From Pantoea sp. GD03673 (lineage in GTDB: Bacteria > Pseudomonadota > Gammaproteobacteria > Enterobacterales > Enterobacteriaceae): DNA of 64,000 nucleotides. The stretch lies in the NCBI RefSeq assembly GCF_029844725.1, contig NZ_JAOCKJ010000005.1, positions 310,001-374,000 of the forward strand, given 5' to 3'. The notes under the pieces are model-generated. The model saw only the letters and a list, made by a program, of their open reading frames with translations, was not told the DNA's origin and ran no database searches. The position numbers and the translations under genes are program-made. Within the stretch, counting starts at the first letter, position 1. Each line of letters opens with the position of its first letter. Of this stretch, positions 52,921 to 62,640 are shown piece by piece.

Positions 52921-55383
52921 ATGCGAGTGCTGAAATTCGGCGGGACCTCGGTAGCGAATGCGGAGCGTTTTCTTCGCGTCGCTGACATTCTGGAAAGTAA
53001 TGCGCAACAAGGACAGGTTGCAACCGTGCTCTCTGCGCCAGCAAAGATCACTAACCACCTGGTGGCAATGATTGAAAAAACCATCAGTGGTCAGGATGCT
53101 TTGCCGAATATCAGCGACGCCGAACGCATCTTCAGCGAGCTGCTACAGGGATTGGCTGACGCGCAGCCGGGCTTTGAGCTTGATCGGCTCAAAACCCGCG
53201 TTGATCTGGAGTTTGCGCAACTGAAACAGGTTCTGCACGGCATCAGCCTGCTGGGTCAGTGTCCGGACAGCGTCAACGCGGCCATTATCTGTCGCGGTGA
53301 AAAACTCTCGATTGCGATCATGGAAGCGCTGCTGCAGGCGCGGGGTCATGAGGTCAGTGTGATTGATCCGGTGGAGAAATTGCTGGCAGTCGGCCACTAC
53401 CTCGAATCCACGGTCGACATCCCTGAATCGACCCGTCGCATTGAAGCGAGTCAGATTCCGCCGCAGAACATGATCCTGATGGCGGGCTTTACAGCCGGTA
53501 ATGAACGCGGCGAGCTGGTGGTGCTGGGCCGTAATGGCTCTGACTATTCAGCGGCTGTGCTGGCCGCCTGTCTGCGCGCCGACTGCTGTGAAATCTGGAC
53601 GGATGTGGATGGCGTCTATACCTGCGATCCTCGCCAGGTGCCGGATGCGCGCCTGCTGAAGTCAATGTCCTACCAGGAGGCGATGGAACTCTCCTATTTC
53701 GGGGCCAAAGTGCTGCATCCCCGCACCATCGCGCCAATTGCCCAGTTCCAGATTCCGTGCCTGATCAAAAACACCGCCAATCCGCAGGCGCCCGGCACCC
53801 TGATCGGTGCCGAAGGCGAACAGGATGAGAATCCGGTAAAAGGCATCACCAACCTGAATAACATGGCGATGGTTAACGTCTCCGGTCCCGGCATGAAAGG
53901 GATGGTCGGAATGGCGGCCAGAGTCTTTGCGGCGATGTCGCGAACCGGCATCTCCGTGGTGCTGATCACCCAGTCCTCGTCCGAGTACAGCATCAGTTTC
54001 TGCGTGCCGCAGAGTGAGCTGGCGCGGGCGCGTCATGTGCTGGAAGATGAGTTTTACCTGGAGCTGAAAGATGGCCTGCTGGATCCGCTGGGTATCATTG
54101 AAAACCTGGCGGTAATTTCAGTAGTGGGCGATGGTATGCGTACCCTGCGCGGCATCTCTGCCAGGTTCTTCTCGGCGCTGGCACGCGCCAATATCAATAT
54201 CGTGGCGATTGCTCAGGGCTCCTCAGAGCGCTCTATCTCGGTGGTGGTGAACAATGACGACGTGATCACCGGGGTACGCGTGGTGCATCAGATGCTGTTT
54301 GCCACCGATCAGGTGATCGAAGTGTTTGTGGTTGGCGTCGGCGGCGTCGGCGGTGCGCTGCTGGATCAGCTGCATCGCCAGCAGGCGTGGCTGAAGAAAA
54401 AACATATCGACCTGCGCGTGTGCGGTATCGCGAACTCGCATGCACTGTTAACCCACGTCCACGGCATTGATTTAAATAACTGGCAGGAGGCCTTAGCCGA
54501 AGCGAAAGAGCCGTTTAATCTCGGTCGTCTGACCCGTCTGGTGAAAGAGTATCATCTGCTTAACCCGGTCATTGTAGATTGTACTTCCAGCCAGGCGGTC
54601 GCCGATCAGTATGCGGATTTCCTCAGCGAAGGCTTCCACGTCGTGACGCCGAACAAAAAGGCTAACACCTCCTCCTGGAATTACTATCAGCAGATGCGGG
54701 CCGCTGCCGCCAAATCACGACGCAAATTCCTTTATGATACCAATGTCGGTGCCGGACTGCCGGTCATCGAAAACCTGCAAAACCTGATGAACGCCGGTGA
54801 TGAGCTGCTGCGCTTCTCCGGTATCCTCTCCGGCTCGCTGTCATTTATCTTCGGCAAGCTGGATGAAGGGGTTTCGCTGTCGCAGGCGACAAACATGGCG
54901 CGTGAAATGGGCTTTACCGAGCCCGATCCGCGTGACGATCTCGCGGGCACCGATGTGGCACGTAAGCTGCTGATCCTGGCGCGTGAAGCAGACCATCAGC
55001 TGGAGCTGAGTGACATTGAAATTGAGCCGCTGCTGCCCGCCAGCCTGACCGGGATCCAGGACGTTGAGCTGTTTATGCAGCGTCTGCCAGAGCTGGATGA
55101 CGCTTTTGCCGCCCGGGTTGCACAGGCGCAGGAGGCAGGTAAAGTGCTGCGCTACGTGGGTGTGATTGAAGAGGGCGGCATCTGTAAGGTGAAGATCGAC
55201 GCCGTTGACAGCAACGATCCACTCTACAAAGTCAAAAACGGCGAAAACGCACTGGCGTTTTACAGCCGCTACTATCAGCCGATTCCGCTGGTGCTGCGCG
55301 GATACGGTGCAGGAAATGATGTCACAGCGGCCGGTGTGTTTGCCGACCTGCTGCGCACGCTGTCATGGAAGTTGGGAGTTTAA
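52921..55383 (+). CDS. thrA: Aspartokinase I / homoserine dehydrogenase I
   Basis: An 820-residue bifunctional enzyme catalysing the first and third steps from aspartate to threonine. Aspartokinase domain residues 1-~290 ('[15 protein letters not shown]'), two ACT regulatory domains (~310-460, '[19 protein letters not shown]'), and homoserine dehydrogenase from ~465 ('[15 protein letters not shown]', '[15 protein letters not shown]'). Threonine inhibits both activities. Length matches the E. coli 820. Translation is preceded by AGGAGAG. Confidence 0.97.
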   Translation: MRVLKFGGTSVANAERFLRVADILESNAQQGQVATVLSAPAKITNHLVAMIEKTISGQDALPNISDAERIFSELLQGLADAQPGFELDRLKTRVDLEFAQLKQVLHGISLLGQCPDSVNAAIICRGEKLSIAIMEALLQARGHEVSVIDPVEKLLAVGHYLESTVDIPESTRRIEASQIPPQNMILMAGFTAGNERGELVVLGRNGSDYSAAVLAACLRADCCEIWTDVDGVYTCDPRQVPDARLLKSMSYQEAMELSYFGAKVLHPRTIAPIAQFQIPCLIKNTANPQAPGTLIGAEGEQDENPVKGITNLNNMAMVNVSGPGMKGMVGMAARVFAAMSRTGISVVLITQSSSEYSISFCVPQSELARARHVLEDEFYLELKDGLLDPLGIIENLAVISVVGDGMRTLRGISARFFSALARANINIVAIAQGSSERSISVVVNNDDVITGVRVVHQMLFATDQVIEVFVVGVGGVGGALLDQLHRQQAWLKKKHIDLRVCGIANSHALLTHVHGIDLNNWQEALAEAKEPFNLGRLTRLVKEYHLLNPVIVDCTSSQAVADQYADFLSEGFHVVTPNKKANTSSWNYYQQMRAAAAKSRRKFLYDTNVGAGLPVIENLQNLMNAGDELLRFSGILSGSLSFIFGKLDEGVSLSQATNMAREMGFTEPDPRDDLAGTDVARKLLILAREADHQLELSDIEIEPLLPASLTGIQDVELFMQRLPELDDAFAARVAQAQEAGKVLRYVGVIEEGGICKVKIDAVDSNDPLYKVKNGENALAFYSRYYQPIPLVLRGYGAGNDVTAAGVFADLLRTLSWKLGV

Positions 55384-55385
55384 TA

Positions 55386-56315
55386 ATGGTAAAAATTTAC
55401 GCACCGGCCTCGATTGGTAACGTCAGCGTCGGCTTCGATGTGCTGGGCGCAGCGGTTTCGCCGGTCGATGGCTCCCTGCTGGGCGACTGCGTCTCCGTTG
55501 AAGCAGCAACGCAGTTTTCACTGACCAACGCCGGACGTTTTGTCAGTAAGCTGCCCGCCGATCCGAAAGAGAATATCGTTTATCAGTGCTGGCAGCGTTT
55601 CTGCGAGGCGATTGGCAAAGAGATCCCGGTGGCGATGACCCTGGAGAAGAATATGCCCATCGGCTCCGGGCTGGGTTCAAGTGCCTGCTCGGTCGTGGCC
55701 GGTTTAACGGCGATGAACACGTTCTGCGGTAAGCCCCTCAGCGACAGTACGTTACTGACGCTGATGGGTGAGCTGGAAGGGCGGATCTCCGGCAGCGTGC
55801 ATTATGATAATGTCGCTCCCTGCTTCCTCGGCGGCATTCAGCTGATGCTGCAGGAAAATGACATTATCAGCCAGGCGGTGCCAGGCTTTGACGACTGGCT
55901 GTGGGTCATGGCCTATCCGGGCATTAAAGTGTCAACTGCTGAAGCGCGCGCCATTTTACCGGCGCAGTACCGCAAAGAGGACTGTATTAAGCATGGCCGC
56001 CTGCTGGCTGGCTTCATTCACGCCTGCCATACGCGTCAGCCGCAGCTGGCAGCTAAACTTATGCAGGATGTGATTGCCGAACCCTACCGGACCCGGCTGC
56101 TGCCAGGTTTCGCCGAGGCGCGGCAGGCCGCAAAAGATACCGGCGCACTGGCGTGCGGTATTTCCGGCTCTGGTCCGACACTTTTCGCCGTTTGCAATCA
56201 GATGGAAACGGCACAGCGGATGGCTGACTGGCTGAGCCAGCACTATCTGCAGAATGATGAAGGCTTCGTCCATATCTGCCGTCTCGACACGGCTGGCGCA
56301 CGACAATTGGGATAA
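55386..56315 (+). CDS. thrB: Homoserine kinase ThrB
   Basis: A 309-residue GHMP kinase that makes O-phosphohomoserine. The ATP loop is '[20 protein letters not shown]' (residues ~91-110) and the N-terminal motif '[17 protein letters not shown]'. ATG 55386 lies 2 bp after the thrA stop; the longer frame overlaps thrA and was rejected. Confidence 0.97.
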   Translation: MVKIYAPASIGNVSVGFDVLGAAVSPVDGSLLGDCVSVEAATQFSLTNAGRFVSKLPADPKENIVYQCWQRFCEAIGKEIPVAMTLEKNMPIGSGLGSSACSVVAGLTAMNTFCGKPLSDSTLLTLMGELEGRISGSVHYDNVAPCFLGGIQLMLQENDIISQAVPGFDDWLWVMAYPGIKVSTAEARAILPAQYRKEDCIKHGRLLAGFIHACHTRQPQLAAKLMQDVIAEPYRTRLLPGFAEARQAAKDTGALACGISGSGPTLFAVCNQMETAQRMADWLSQHYLQNDEGFVHICRLDTAGARQLG

Positions 56316-56318
56316 CGC

Positions 56319-57602
56319 ATGAAACTCTACAATCTTAAGGATCACAACGAGCAGGTCAGCTTCGCCCAGGCGGTGAAACAGGGTCTGGGGTCGCAGCAGG
56401 GTCTGTTCTTTCCGCTGGAGCTGCCAGAGTTTGAACTGACCGACATCGATGCGATGCTGGAGATGGATTTTGTCAGCCGCAGCAGCAAAATTCTCTCGGC
56501 TTTCATTGGTGACGAGATTCCGGCCCAGCAACTGCATGAGCGTGTTAACGCCGCTTTTGCCTTTCCGGCCCCGGTAAAACAGGTCAGCGAAGATATCGCC
56601 TGTCTGGAGCTGTTCCACGGCCCGACGCTGGCGTTTAAAGATTTCGGCGGCCGTTTTATGGCGCAGATGCTGGCGTATGTCTCGGGTTCAGATGAGCAAA
56701 TCACCATTCTGACCGCGACCTCCGGTGACACCGGCGCGGCTGTGGCACACGCTTTTTACGGCATGAAGAACGTGCGTGTGGTGATCCTCTATCCACAGGG
56801 CAAAATCAGTCCGCTGCAGGAGAAACTTTTCTGTACCCTGGGCGGCAACATCGAAACCATCGCTATCGACGGCGATTTTGATGCCTGTCAGTCGCTGGTG
56901 AAACAGGCGTTTGATGATGAAGAGCTGAAAAAGGCGATTGGTCTGAACTCGGCGAACTCCATCAATATCAGCCGCCTGCTGGCGCAGATCTGCTACTACT
57001 TTGAAGCGGTTGCACAGCTGCCACAGGAAAAACGTAATCAGCTGGTGGTGTCAGTGCCAAGCGGCAACTTTGGTGATTTGACTGCCGGTCTGCTGGCGAA
57101 GTCGCTGGGTCTGCCGATCAAACGCTTTATCGCCGCGACCAACGCCAACGATACGGTGCCGCGTTTCCTCGGCAACGGCGAGTGGCAGCCAAACCAGACG
57201 GTGTCTACGCTGTCGAATGCGATGGATGTCAGCCAGCCAAACAACTGGCCGCGTGTGGAAGAGCTGTTCCGCCGCAAAACCTGGCGCTTAACCGATCTCG
57301 CCTGTGGTGCGGTCTCAGATGAAACCACGCGCGCTGCAATGCGTGAACTGGCTGAGATTGGCTACGTTTCCGAGCCTCATGCTGCCATCGCCTGGCGTCT
57401 GCTGCGCGATCAGCTGCAGGAAGGGGAGTATGGTGTGTTCCTTGGGACCGCCCATCCGGCTAAATTCCGCGAAAGTGTGGAAGCGATCCTTGAGCAGACC
57501 CTGACGCTGCCAGCAGCGTTAGCGGAGCGCGCCGAACTGCCGCTGCTGTCGCACCAGATGAAGGCGGAATTCGCGCCGCTGCGGGCGTTCCTGCTGAAGT
57601 AA
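56319..57602 (+). CDS. thrC: Threonine synthase ThrC
   Basis: A 427-residue pyridoxal-phosphate enzyme converting O-phosphohomoserine to threonine. The cofactor lysine is in 'LAFKDFGGRFMAQML' (residue ~107), with 'TATSGDTGAAVAHAFYG' binding the phosphate. It starts 3 bp after thrB and is the last gene of the operon. Confidence 0.97.
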   Translation: MKLYNLKDHNEQVSFAQAVKQGLGSQQGLFFPLELPEFELTDIDAMLEMDFVSRSSKILSAFIGDEIPAQQLHERVNAAFAFPAPVKQVSEDIACLELFHGPTLAFKDFGGRFMAQMLAYVSGSDEQITILTATSGDTGAAVAHAFYGMKNVRVVILYPQGKISPLQEKLFCTLGGNIETIAIDGDFDACQSLVKQAFDDEELKKAIGLNSANSINISRLLAQICYYFEAVAQLPQEKRNQLVVSVPSGNFGDLTAGLLAKSLGLPIKRFIAATNANDTVPRFLGNGEWQPNQTVSTLSNAMDVSQPNNWPRVEELFRRKTWRLTDLACGAVSDETTRAAMRELAEIGYVSEPHAAIAWRLLRDQLQEGEYGVFLGTAHPAKFRESVEAILEQTLTLPAALAERAELPLLSHQMKAEFAPLRAFLLK

Positions 57603-57613
57603 TCCTGTGAGAT

Positions 57614-57633
57614 GCTTCCCGGTTGCGGGAAGC
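57614..57633. terminator. Hairpin after thrC
   Basis: Perfect 8-bp stem GCTTCCCG / CGGGAAGC with loop GTTG, 11 bp after the thrC stop and before the convergent yaaA end. There is no T-run, so termination may be partial. Confidence 0.55.
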
Positions 57634-57665
57634 AGATCTGTGGAAAGCACCGTGCGTGCGGGGTG

Positions 57666-58439
57666 TTACTGCTCCGCGCGCTTAAAGACCAGTTCGCTCT
57701 CACTGCTGCTGGCCGCATCAAACCGATAGCCATCCAGATCAAACGCCTTAAGCTGTTCCGGCTTTGTCAGGCGCTGCTGAATCACATAGCGACTCATCAA
57801 TCCACGCGCCTTTTTGGCATAGAAGCTAATCACTTTGTAGCGGCCATTCTTCTCGTCGAGGAACACGGGCTTAATCATCTGTGCCTGCAGTTTCTTCGGC
57901 TTAACCGCCCTGAAATATTCGTCAGAGGCGAGGTTAATCAGCACATCATCACCCTGTTCCGCCAGCGCAGCATTCAGCGTTTCAGTGATGAGATCGCCCC
58001 AGAAGGTGTAGAGATCTTTGCCCGCCGGATTCGCAAGGCGAATGCCCATCTCCAGCCGGTAAGGCTGCATTAAATCGAGCGGACGCAGTACGCCGTACAG
58101 CCCGGACAACATGCGCAGGTGCTGCTGCGCAAAATCGAAATCCTGATCGCTGAACGTTTCAGCCTGCAGACCGGTGTAAACATCACCTTTGAACGCCAGA
58201 ATCGCCTGACGGGCATTCTGAGGGGTAAAATCGGGCTGCCAGCTGTTAAACCGTTCGGCATTGAGGTGCGCCAGTTTGTCGCTGATACCCATTAACGAGG
58301 CGATGCTGGCGGGCGACAGCGTGCGCGCAGTCTCAATCAGCTGTTGTGACTTTTCTAACAGCGCAGGCTGGGTGAACCGCGTTGTCGCCAGCGGGCTTTC
58401 ATAATCCAGCGTCTTGGCGGGAGAGATCACCATCAACAT
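57666..58439 (-). CDS. yaaA: Peroxide stress protein YaaA
   Basis: A 257-residue DNA-binding protein that lowers free iron and limits hydrogen peroxide damage; controlled by OxyR in E. coli. Conserved blocks are '[14 protein letters not shown]', '[16 protein letters not shown]', '[20 protein letters not shown]' and 'VKPKKL'. In E. coli yaaX and yaaJ flank it; both are missing here. Confidence 0.95.
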   Translation of the reverse strand: MLMVISPAKTLDYESPLATTRFTQPALLEKSQQLIETARTLSPASIASLMGISDKLAHLNAERFNSWQPDFTPQNARQAILAFKGDVYTGLQAETFSDQDFDFAQQHLRMLSGLYGVLRPLDLMQPYRLEMGIRLANPAGKDLYTFWGDLITETLNAALAEQGDDVLINLASDEYFRAVKPKKLQAQMIKPVFLDEKNGRYKVISFYAKKARGLMSRYVIQQRLTKPEQLKAFDLDGYRFDAASSSESELVFKRAEQ

Positions 58440-58648
58440 AGTTGCTTCCTCGGTTAATGCCTGCTTTAACAGGGTATTGGCGGCTTATCAGGCTGTGCAG
58501 TGTACCAAAAAAGCCGCAAAGAATGACGAATCACACCTATTTGTTCGCGCTATCGTAAACGGCATTCCCTGACCTTGCGCCACCGTTGCCGCGTGATATT
58601 ATCCCAACAGCCTTTTTTCACACTGACAGTTAACTAAGAGAAAAGAAC

Positions 58649-59602
58649 ATGACGGACAAACTTACCTCCCTGCGTCAGCTCACCACCGTCGTCGCTGACA
58701 CCGGTGATATCGCAGCCATGAAGCTGTATCAGCCGCAGGATGCGACCACCAACCCTTCTCTGATTCTCAACGCCGCACAAATCCCTGAATACCGTAAACT
58801 GATCGATGAAGCGATCGGCTGGGCGCGTGAGCAGAGCAGCAACAAAGAAGAGCAGCTGCAGCTGGTTTCTGACAAGCTGGCCGTGAACATTGGTCTGGAA
58901 ATTCTGAAACTGATCCCGGGCCGCATCTCGACTGAAGTCGATGCGCGTCTCTCTTACGACACGGAAGGCAGCATCGCTAAAGCGCGCAGCCTGATCAAAC
59001 TCTACAATGATGCCGGTATCAGCAATGACCGCATCCTGATCAAACTGGCGTCAACCTGGCAGGGCATCCGTGCGGCAGAGCAGCTGGAAAAAGAGGGCAT
59101 CAACTGTAACCTGACGCTGCTGTTCTCCTTTGCTCAGGCGCGTGCCTGTGCCGAAGCGGGTGTGTTCCTGATCTCTCCGTTTGTTGGCCGTATCCTTGAC
59201 TGGTACAAAGCCAACACCGACAAGAAAGAGTATGCCGCGCACGAAGATCCAGGCGTGGTGTCCGTTTCTGAAATCTACAACTACTACAAGCAGCACGGCT
59301 ATGAAACCGTCGTGATGGGTGCGAGCTTCCGTAACACGGGCGAAATCATCGAGCTGGCTGGCTGTGACCGCCTGACTATTTCTCCTGCGCTGCTGAAAGA
59401 GCTGGCAGAAAGCGAAGGCACTCTGGAGCGTAAACTGAGCTACAGCGGCGAAGTGAAAGCGCGTCCGGCCCGCATGACCGAGTCTGAGTTCCTGTGGCAG
59501 CACAACCAGGACCCAATGGCGGTGGCCAAGCTGGCAGAAGGCATTCGCAACTTTGCCGTTGACCAGGGCAAACTTGAGAAGATGCTGGCAGAACTGCTGT
59601 AA
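58649..59602 (+). CDS. talB: Transaldolase TalB
   Basis: A 317-residue pentose phosphate enzyme exchanging dihydroxyacetone units between sugar phosphates. The Schiff-base lysine lies in '[17 protein letters not shown]' (residue ~132), with '[10 protein letters not shown]' and '[11 protein letters not shown]'. GAGAAAAG precedes the ATG. A terminator follows 8 bp after the stop. Confidence 0.97.
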   Translation: MTDKLTSLRQLTTVVADTGDIAAMKLYQPQDATTNPSLILNAAQIPEYRKLIDEAIGWAREQSSNKEEQLQLVSDKLAVNIGLEILKLIPGRISTEVDARLSYDTEGSIAKARSLIKLYNDAGISNDRILIKLASTWQGIRAAEQLEKEGINCNLTLLFSFAQARACAEAGVFLISPFVGRILDWYKANTDKKEYAAHEDPGVVSVSEIYNYYKQHGYETVVMGASFRNTGEIIELAGCDRLTISPALLKELAESEGTLERKLSYSGEVKARPARMTESEFLWQHNQDPMAVAKLAEGIRNFAVDQGKLEKMLAELL

Positions 59603-59610
59603 TCTGCTGA

Positions 59611-59640
59611 CCGTGGCGGCGCAGGCTGCCACGGTTTTCC
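59611..59640 (+). terminator. Terminator of talB
   Basis: Stem CCGTGGC / GCCACGG with a 10-base loop, followed by TTTTCCCTTTT. Confidence 0.75.
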
Positions 59641-59727
59641 CTTTTCCGACCCTTTCACTTTATATTATCCTCTCTGCTATTCCCCTTTTACTCCACCGCA
59701 CCGCGGTAAATCACAGCGAAGCTCATC

Positions 59728-60315
59728 ATGAATACATTACGCATTGGCCTGATTTCGGTCTCCGATCGCGCCGCGAACGGCATCTATCAGGATCAGGGGA
59801 TTCCCGCGCTGGAGAGCTGGCTTGGCAGCGCAATCAGCAGCCCGTTTGAGATTGAGTCCCGGCTGGTGCCGGACGAGCAGCTGATGATCGAGCACGCGAT
59901 TTGCGAACTGGTTGACGAACGTTTTTGCCATCTGGTGTTAACCACTGGCGGCACCGGTCCGGCCCGACGCGATGTCACGCCCGATGCCACTTTAGCAGTT
60001 GCCGATCGTGAAATGCCCGGTTTTGGTGAGCAGATGCGCCAGATTAGCCTGCAGTTTGTGCCGACCGCGATTCTGTCACGGCAGGTGGGGGTGATCCGTA
60101 AACAGTCACTGATCCTTAATCTGCCGGGTCAGCCGAAATCGATCAAAGAGACGCTGGAAGGGCTGAAAGATGCGCAGGGGAAGGTAAGCGTTCAGGGTAT
60201 CTTTGCATCTGTACCTTATTGTTTACAGCTTCTGGACGGGCCTTACGTTGAGACGCATCCCGACGTGGTAGCAGCATTTCGGCCTAAAAGCGCGATACGT
60301 GAGATAAATAACTAA
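59728..60315 (+). CDS. mog: Molybdopterin adenylyltransferase Mog
   Basis: A 195-residue enzyme that adenylates molybdopterin before molybdenum insertion. It has the MoaB/Mog fold signature 'LVLTTGGTGPARRDVTPDAT' (residues ~70-89) and 'LNLPGQPKSIKETL'. Same neighbour of talB as in E. coli. Confidence 0.96.
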   Translation: MNTLRIGLISVSDRAANGIYQDQGIPALESWLGSAISSPFEIESRLVPDEQLMIEHAICELVDERFCHLVLTTGGTGPARRDVTPDATLAVADREMPGFGEQMRQISLQFVPTAILSRQVGVIRKQSLILNLPGQPKSIKETLEGLKDAQGKVSVQGIFASVPYCLQLLDGPYVETHPDVVAAFRPKSAIREINN

Positions 60316-60421
60316 ATATTCCCTGTTTCAGGCATAAGCTATAGCCTTGCTGGTGTGGCAAAAGATTGACGGTATAGTAAGGGTATCTTTACAACTTTGT
60401 CTCTTTTGCCTCTGGACTATT

Positions 60422-61729
60422 ATGAATCAGATTCACACACAGCGTCTGACCGGTAAGGATTACAAAACGCTGGCGCTGGCCGCACTGGGCGGCGCGCTGG
60501 AATTTTACGACTTCATCATCTTTGTCTTCTTCGCCACCGTGATTGGCGAACTCTTCTTTCCCGCCGATATCCCGGAATGGCTGCGTCAGCTGCAGACCTT
60601 TGCCATTTTTGCCGCAGGTTATCTGGCACGTCCGCTGGGCGGTATCGTGATGGCGCATTTTGGCGACAAACTCGGGCGCAAAAAGATGTTCAGCCTGAGC
60701 ATTTTGTTGATGGCGCTGCCGACCCTGATGATGGGGGCTTTACCCACCTGGCAGACGATTGGCATCGCTGCGCCGCTGCTGATGCTGCTGATGCGCATGT
60801 TGCAGGGGGCGGCCATTGGCGGTGAAGTGCCGGGTGCCTGGGTGTTTGTCGCGGAGCATGTGCCTTACAAACGTATCGGTATTGCCTGTGGGACGCTGAC
60901 GGCCGGGCTGACCATCGGCATTCTGCTGGGATCGCTGGTCGCGACGCTGATTAATACCTCAATGTCGCAGCAGGCGATTCATGACGGCGGCTGGCGTATC
61001 CCGTTCTTCCTCGGTGGCGTGTTTGGTCTGATGGCAATGTACCTCCGCCGCTGGCTGCATGAGACGCCGGTCTTTGTTGAGATGCAGCAGCGTAAAGCGC
61101 TGACTGACACCCTGCCGCTGAAGACCGTGCTGGCGGAGCATAAAAAGTCGGTTGTCATCTCCATGCTGCTGACCTGGCTGCTTTCTGCCTGCATTGTGGT
61201 CGTGATCCTCATGTCGCCGGTCTGGCTGCAGAAACAGCTGGGTATTGCGCCCGCGCTGACCCTGCAGGCCAACAGCATCGCCACCGTGATGCTCTGCATC
61301 GGCTGCATTATTGCCGGGCTCGCGGTCGATCGTTTTGGTGCCAGTCGGACGTTGTGTGTCGGCAGCCTGCTGCTGGCGATTTGTAGCTGGCAGTTTTATC
61401 ACCTGGCTGCCCTCTATCCGCAGCAACTCTTTCTGCTCTATGGCGTGGCGGGCCTGAGTGTCGGCATCGTTGGCGTCGTGCCCTTTGTGATGGTGCGCGC
61501 CTTTCCGGCAGAAGTGCGTTTTACCGGGCTCTCTTTTTCCTACAACCTTTCTTATGCCATTTTTGGCGGGCTGACACCGATCTTTGTATCGCTGCTGATG
61601 AATGTTTCAGTGATGGCACCGTGCTGGTACGTGATGGCGCTGGCGCTGGTGGGATTGCTGACCGGGATCTGGCTGCGGCGTGACGTCAGCCACGAGCCGG
61701 GTCTGCAACAGGGGATTAAGACGCTGTAA
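60422..61729 (+). CDS. MFS transporter, MHS type
   Basis: A 435-residue inner-membrane carrier with about 12 membrane segments. 'LGGALEFYDFIIFVFFATVI' in segment 1, the MFS loop 'AHFGDKLGRKKMF', and 'RMLQGAAIGGEVPGAWVFV' place it in the metabolite:H+ symporter branch. ATG 60422 follows the mog gene by 106 bp; the upstream frame from 60347 was rejected. E. coli has no such gene between mog and satP. The substrate is unknown. Confidence 0.85.
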   Translation: MNQIHTQRLTGKDYKTLALAALGGALEFYDFIIFVFFATVIGELFFPADIPEWLRQLQTFAIFAAGYLARPLGGIVMAHFGDKLGRKKMFSLSILLMALPTLMMGALPTWQTIGIAAPLLMLLMRMLQGAAIGGEVPGAWVFVAEHVPYKRIGIACGTLTAGLTIGILLGSLVATLINTSMSQQAIHDGGWRIPFFLGGVFGLMAMYLRRWLHETPVFVEMQQRKALTDTLPLKTVLAEHKKSVVISMLLTWLLSACIVVVILMSPVWLQKQLGIAPALTLQANSIATVMLCIGCIIAGLAVDRFGASRTLCVGSLLLAICSWQFYHLAALYPQQLFLLYGVAGLSVGIVGVVPFVMVRAFPAEVRFTGLSFSYNLSYAIFGGLTPIFVSLLMNVSVMAPCWYVMALALVGLLTGIWLRRDVSHEPGLQQGIKTL

Positions 61730-61735
61730 CAGGAG

Positions 61736-61760
61736 AACGCGGAGCCAGGCTCCGCGTTTT
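61736..61760. terminator. Bidirectional terminator between MFS gene and satP
   Basis: Perfect 10-bp stem AACGCGGAGC / GCTCCGCGTT with a 3-base loop and TTAT after, lying between two convergent stops. Confidence 0.78.
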
Positions 61761-61761
61761 A

Positions 61762-62337
61762 TCAGGCTTGCAGTGATTTCGCGCCAATGGGCAGAATGGT
61801 GCGGCCAAAGGTTTCATTGAGCACTTCACCCATCGCCAGATAGCAGGCGCTGGCACCACAGAGAATGCCAACCCAGCCTGCAAACACCACCACGGCGGGC
61901 AGGTGCATGAGGTGAGCCACAGCCAGCAGCAGAAACAGTATTGTGAGCGAGCCGAATACAAACTGCAGCATCCGCGCACCTTTCAGCGTGCCTGTAAACA
62001 TAAACAGCGTGAAAATGCCCCAGAGTGCCAGCCAGGCACCCAGAAAGCGTTCGTCAGCCGCGTTTGTCAGCCCTGTTTTCGGTAACAGCAGAATCGCCAC
62101 AAAGCTTAACCAGAACATGCCGTAAGAGGTAAAGGCGGTCAGCCCAAAGGTGTTGTTCTTTTTAAACTCCAGCAGACCGGCCAGCACCTGGGCGATCCCG
62201 CCATAAAAAATCCCCATCGCTAAAATCGCCACGTCCATGTCAAACAGGCCCGTGTTGTGCAGGTTCAGCAAAATAGTTGTCATGCCAAATCCCATTAAGC
62301 CCAGCGGGGCAGGATTAGCCAGCGTTGAATGTGCCAT
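61762..62337 (-). CDS. satP: Succinate-acetate/proton symporter SatP
   Basis: A 191-residue member of the AceTr (GPR1/FUN34/YaaH) family that takes up acetate and succinate. The family motif 'NPAPLGLMGFGMTTILLNLH' lies at residues ~8-27 (N-P-A-P-L-G-L), followed by six membrane segments. Convergent with the MFS gene. Confidence 0.95.
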   Translation of the reverse strand: MAHSTLANPAPLGLMGFGMTTILLNLHNTGLFDMDVAILAMGIFYGGIAQVLAGLLEFKKNNTFGLTAFTSYGMFWLSFVAILLLPKTGLTNAADERFLGAWLALWGIFTLFMFTGTLKGARMLQFVFGSLTILFLLLAVAHLMHLPAVVVFAGWVGILCGASACYLAMGEVLNETFGRTILPIGAKSLQA

Positions 62338-62487
62338 AGTTCCTCGGCAGTAAGATGATCGTTAATGAAAGAAAAGGACTCTGTCCTGCTCCCCGAAAGG
62401 AACAGGGCGACGCATCATATTCAGCGGGATAACCCTGTTCTTTGATCCCGGCAGGGCCAAAGGCAGAAAATTTTTTTTGGTTTAGCC

Positions 62488-62516
62488 CTTGATGCGCATC
62501 GAAGCGGCCCCATTTA
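62488..62516 (+). promoter_or_regulatory. Sigma-32 heat-shock promoter of dnaK
   Basis: CTTGATG (62488-62494) and CCCCATTTA (62508-62516) with a 13-bp spacer match the sigma-32 promoter pattern and the E. coli dnaK P1 promoter. Confidence 0.9.
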
Positions 62517-62640
62517 CTTGTCATCGAGCGTTGTGAACGTTGGAAAAAAAGCATGTGCTGGCAGGTTGAATGCAAACAACCCGCCCACATAAAAGGTTCA
62601 CAACCCAAATTGGCAACGAATTTAAGTGGGAGATGTTTAG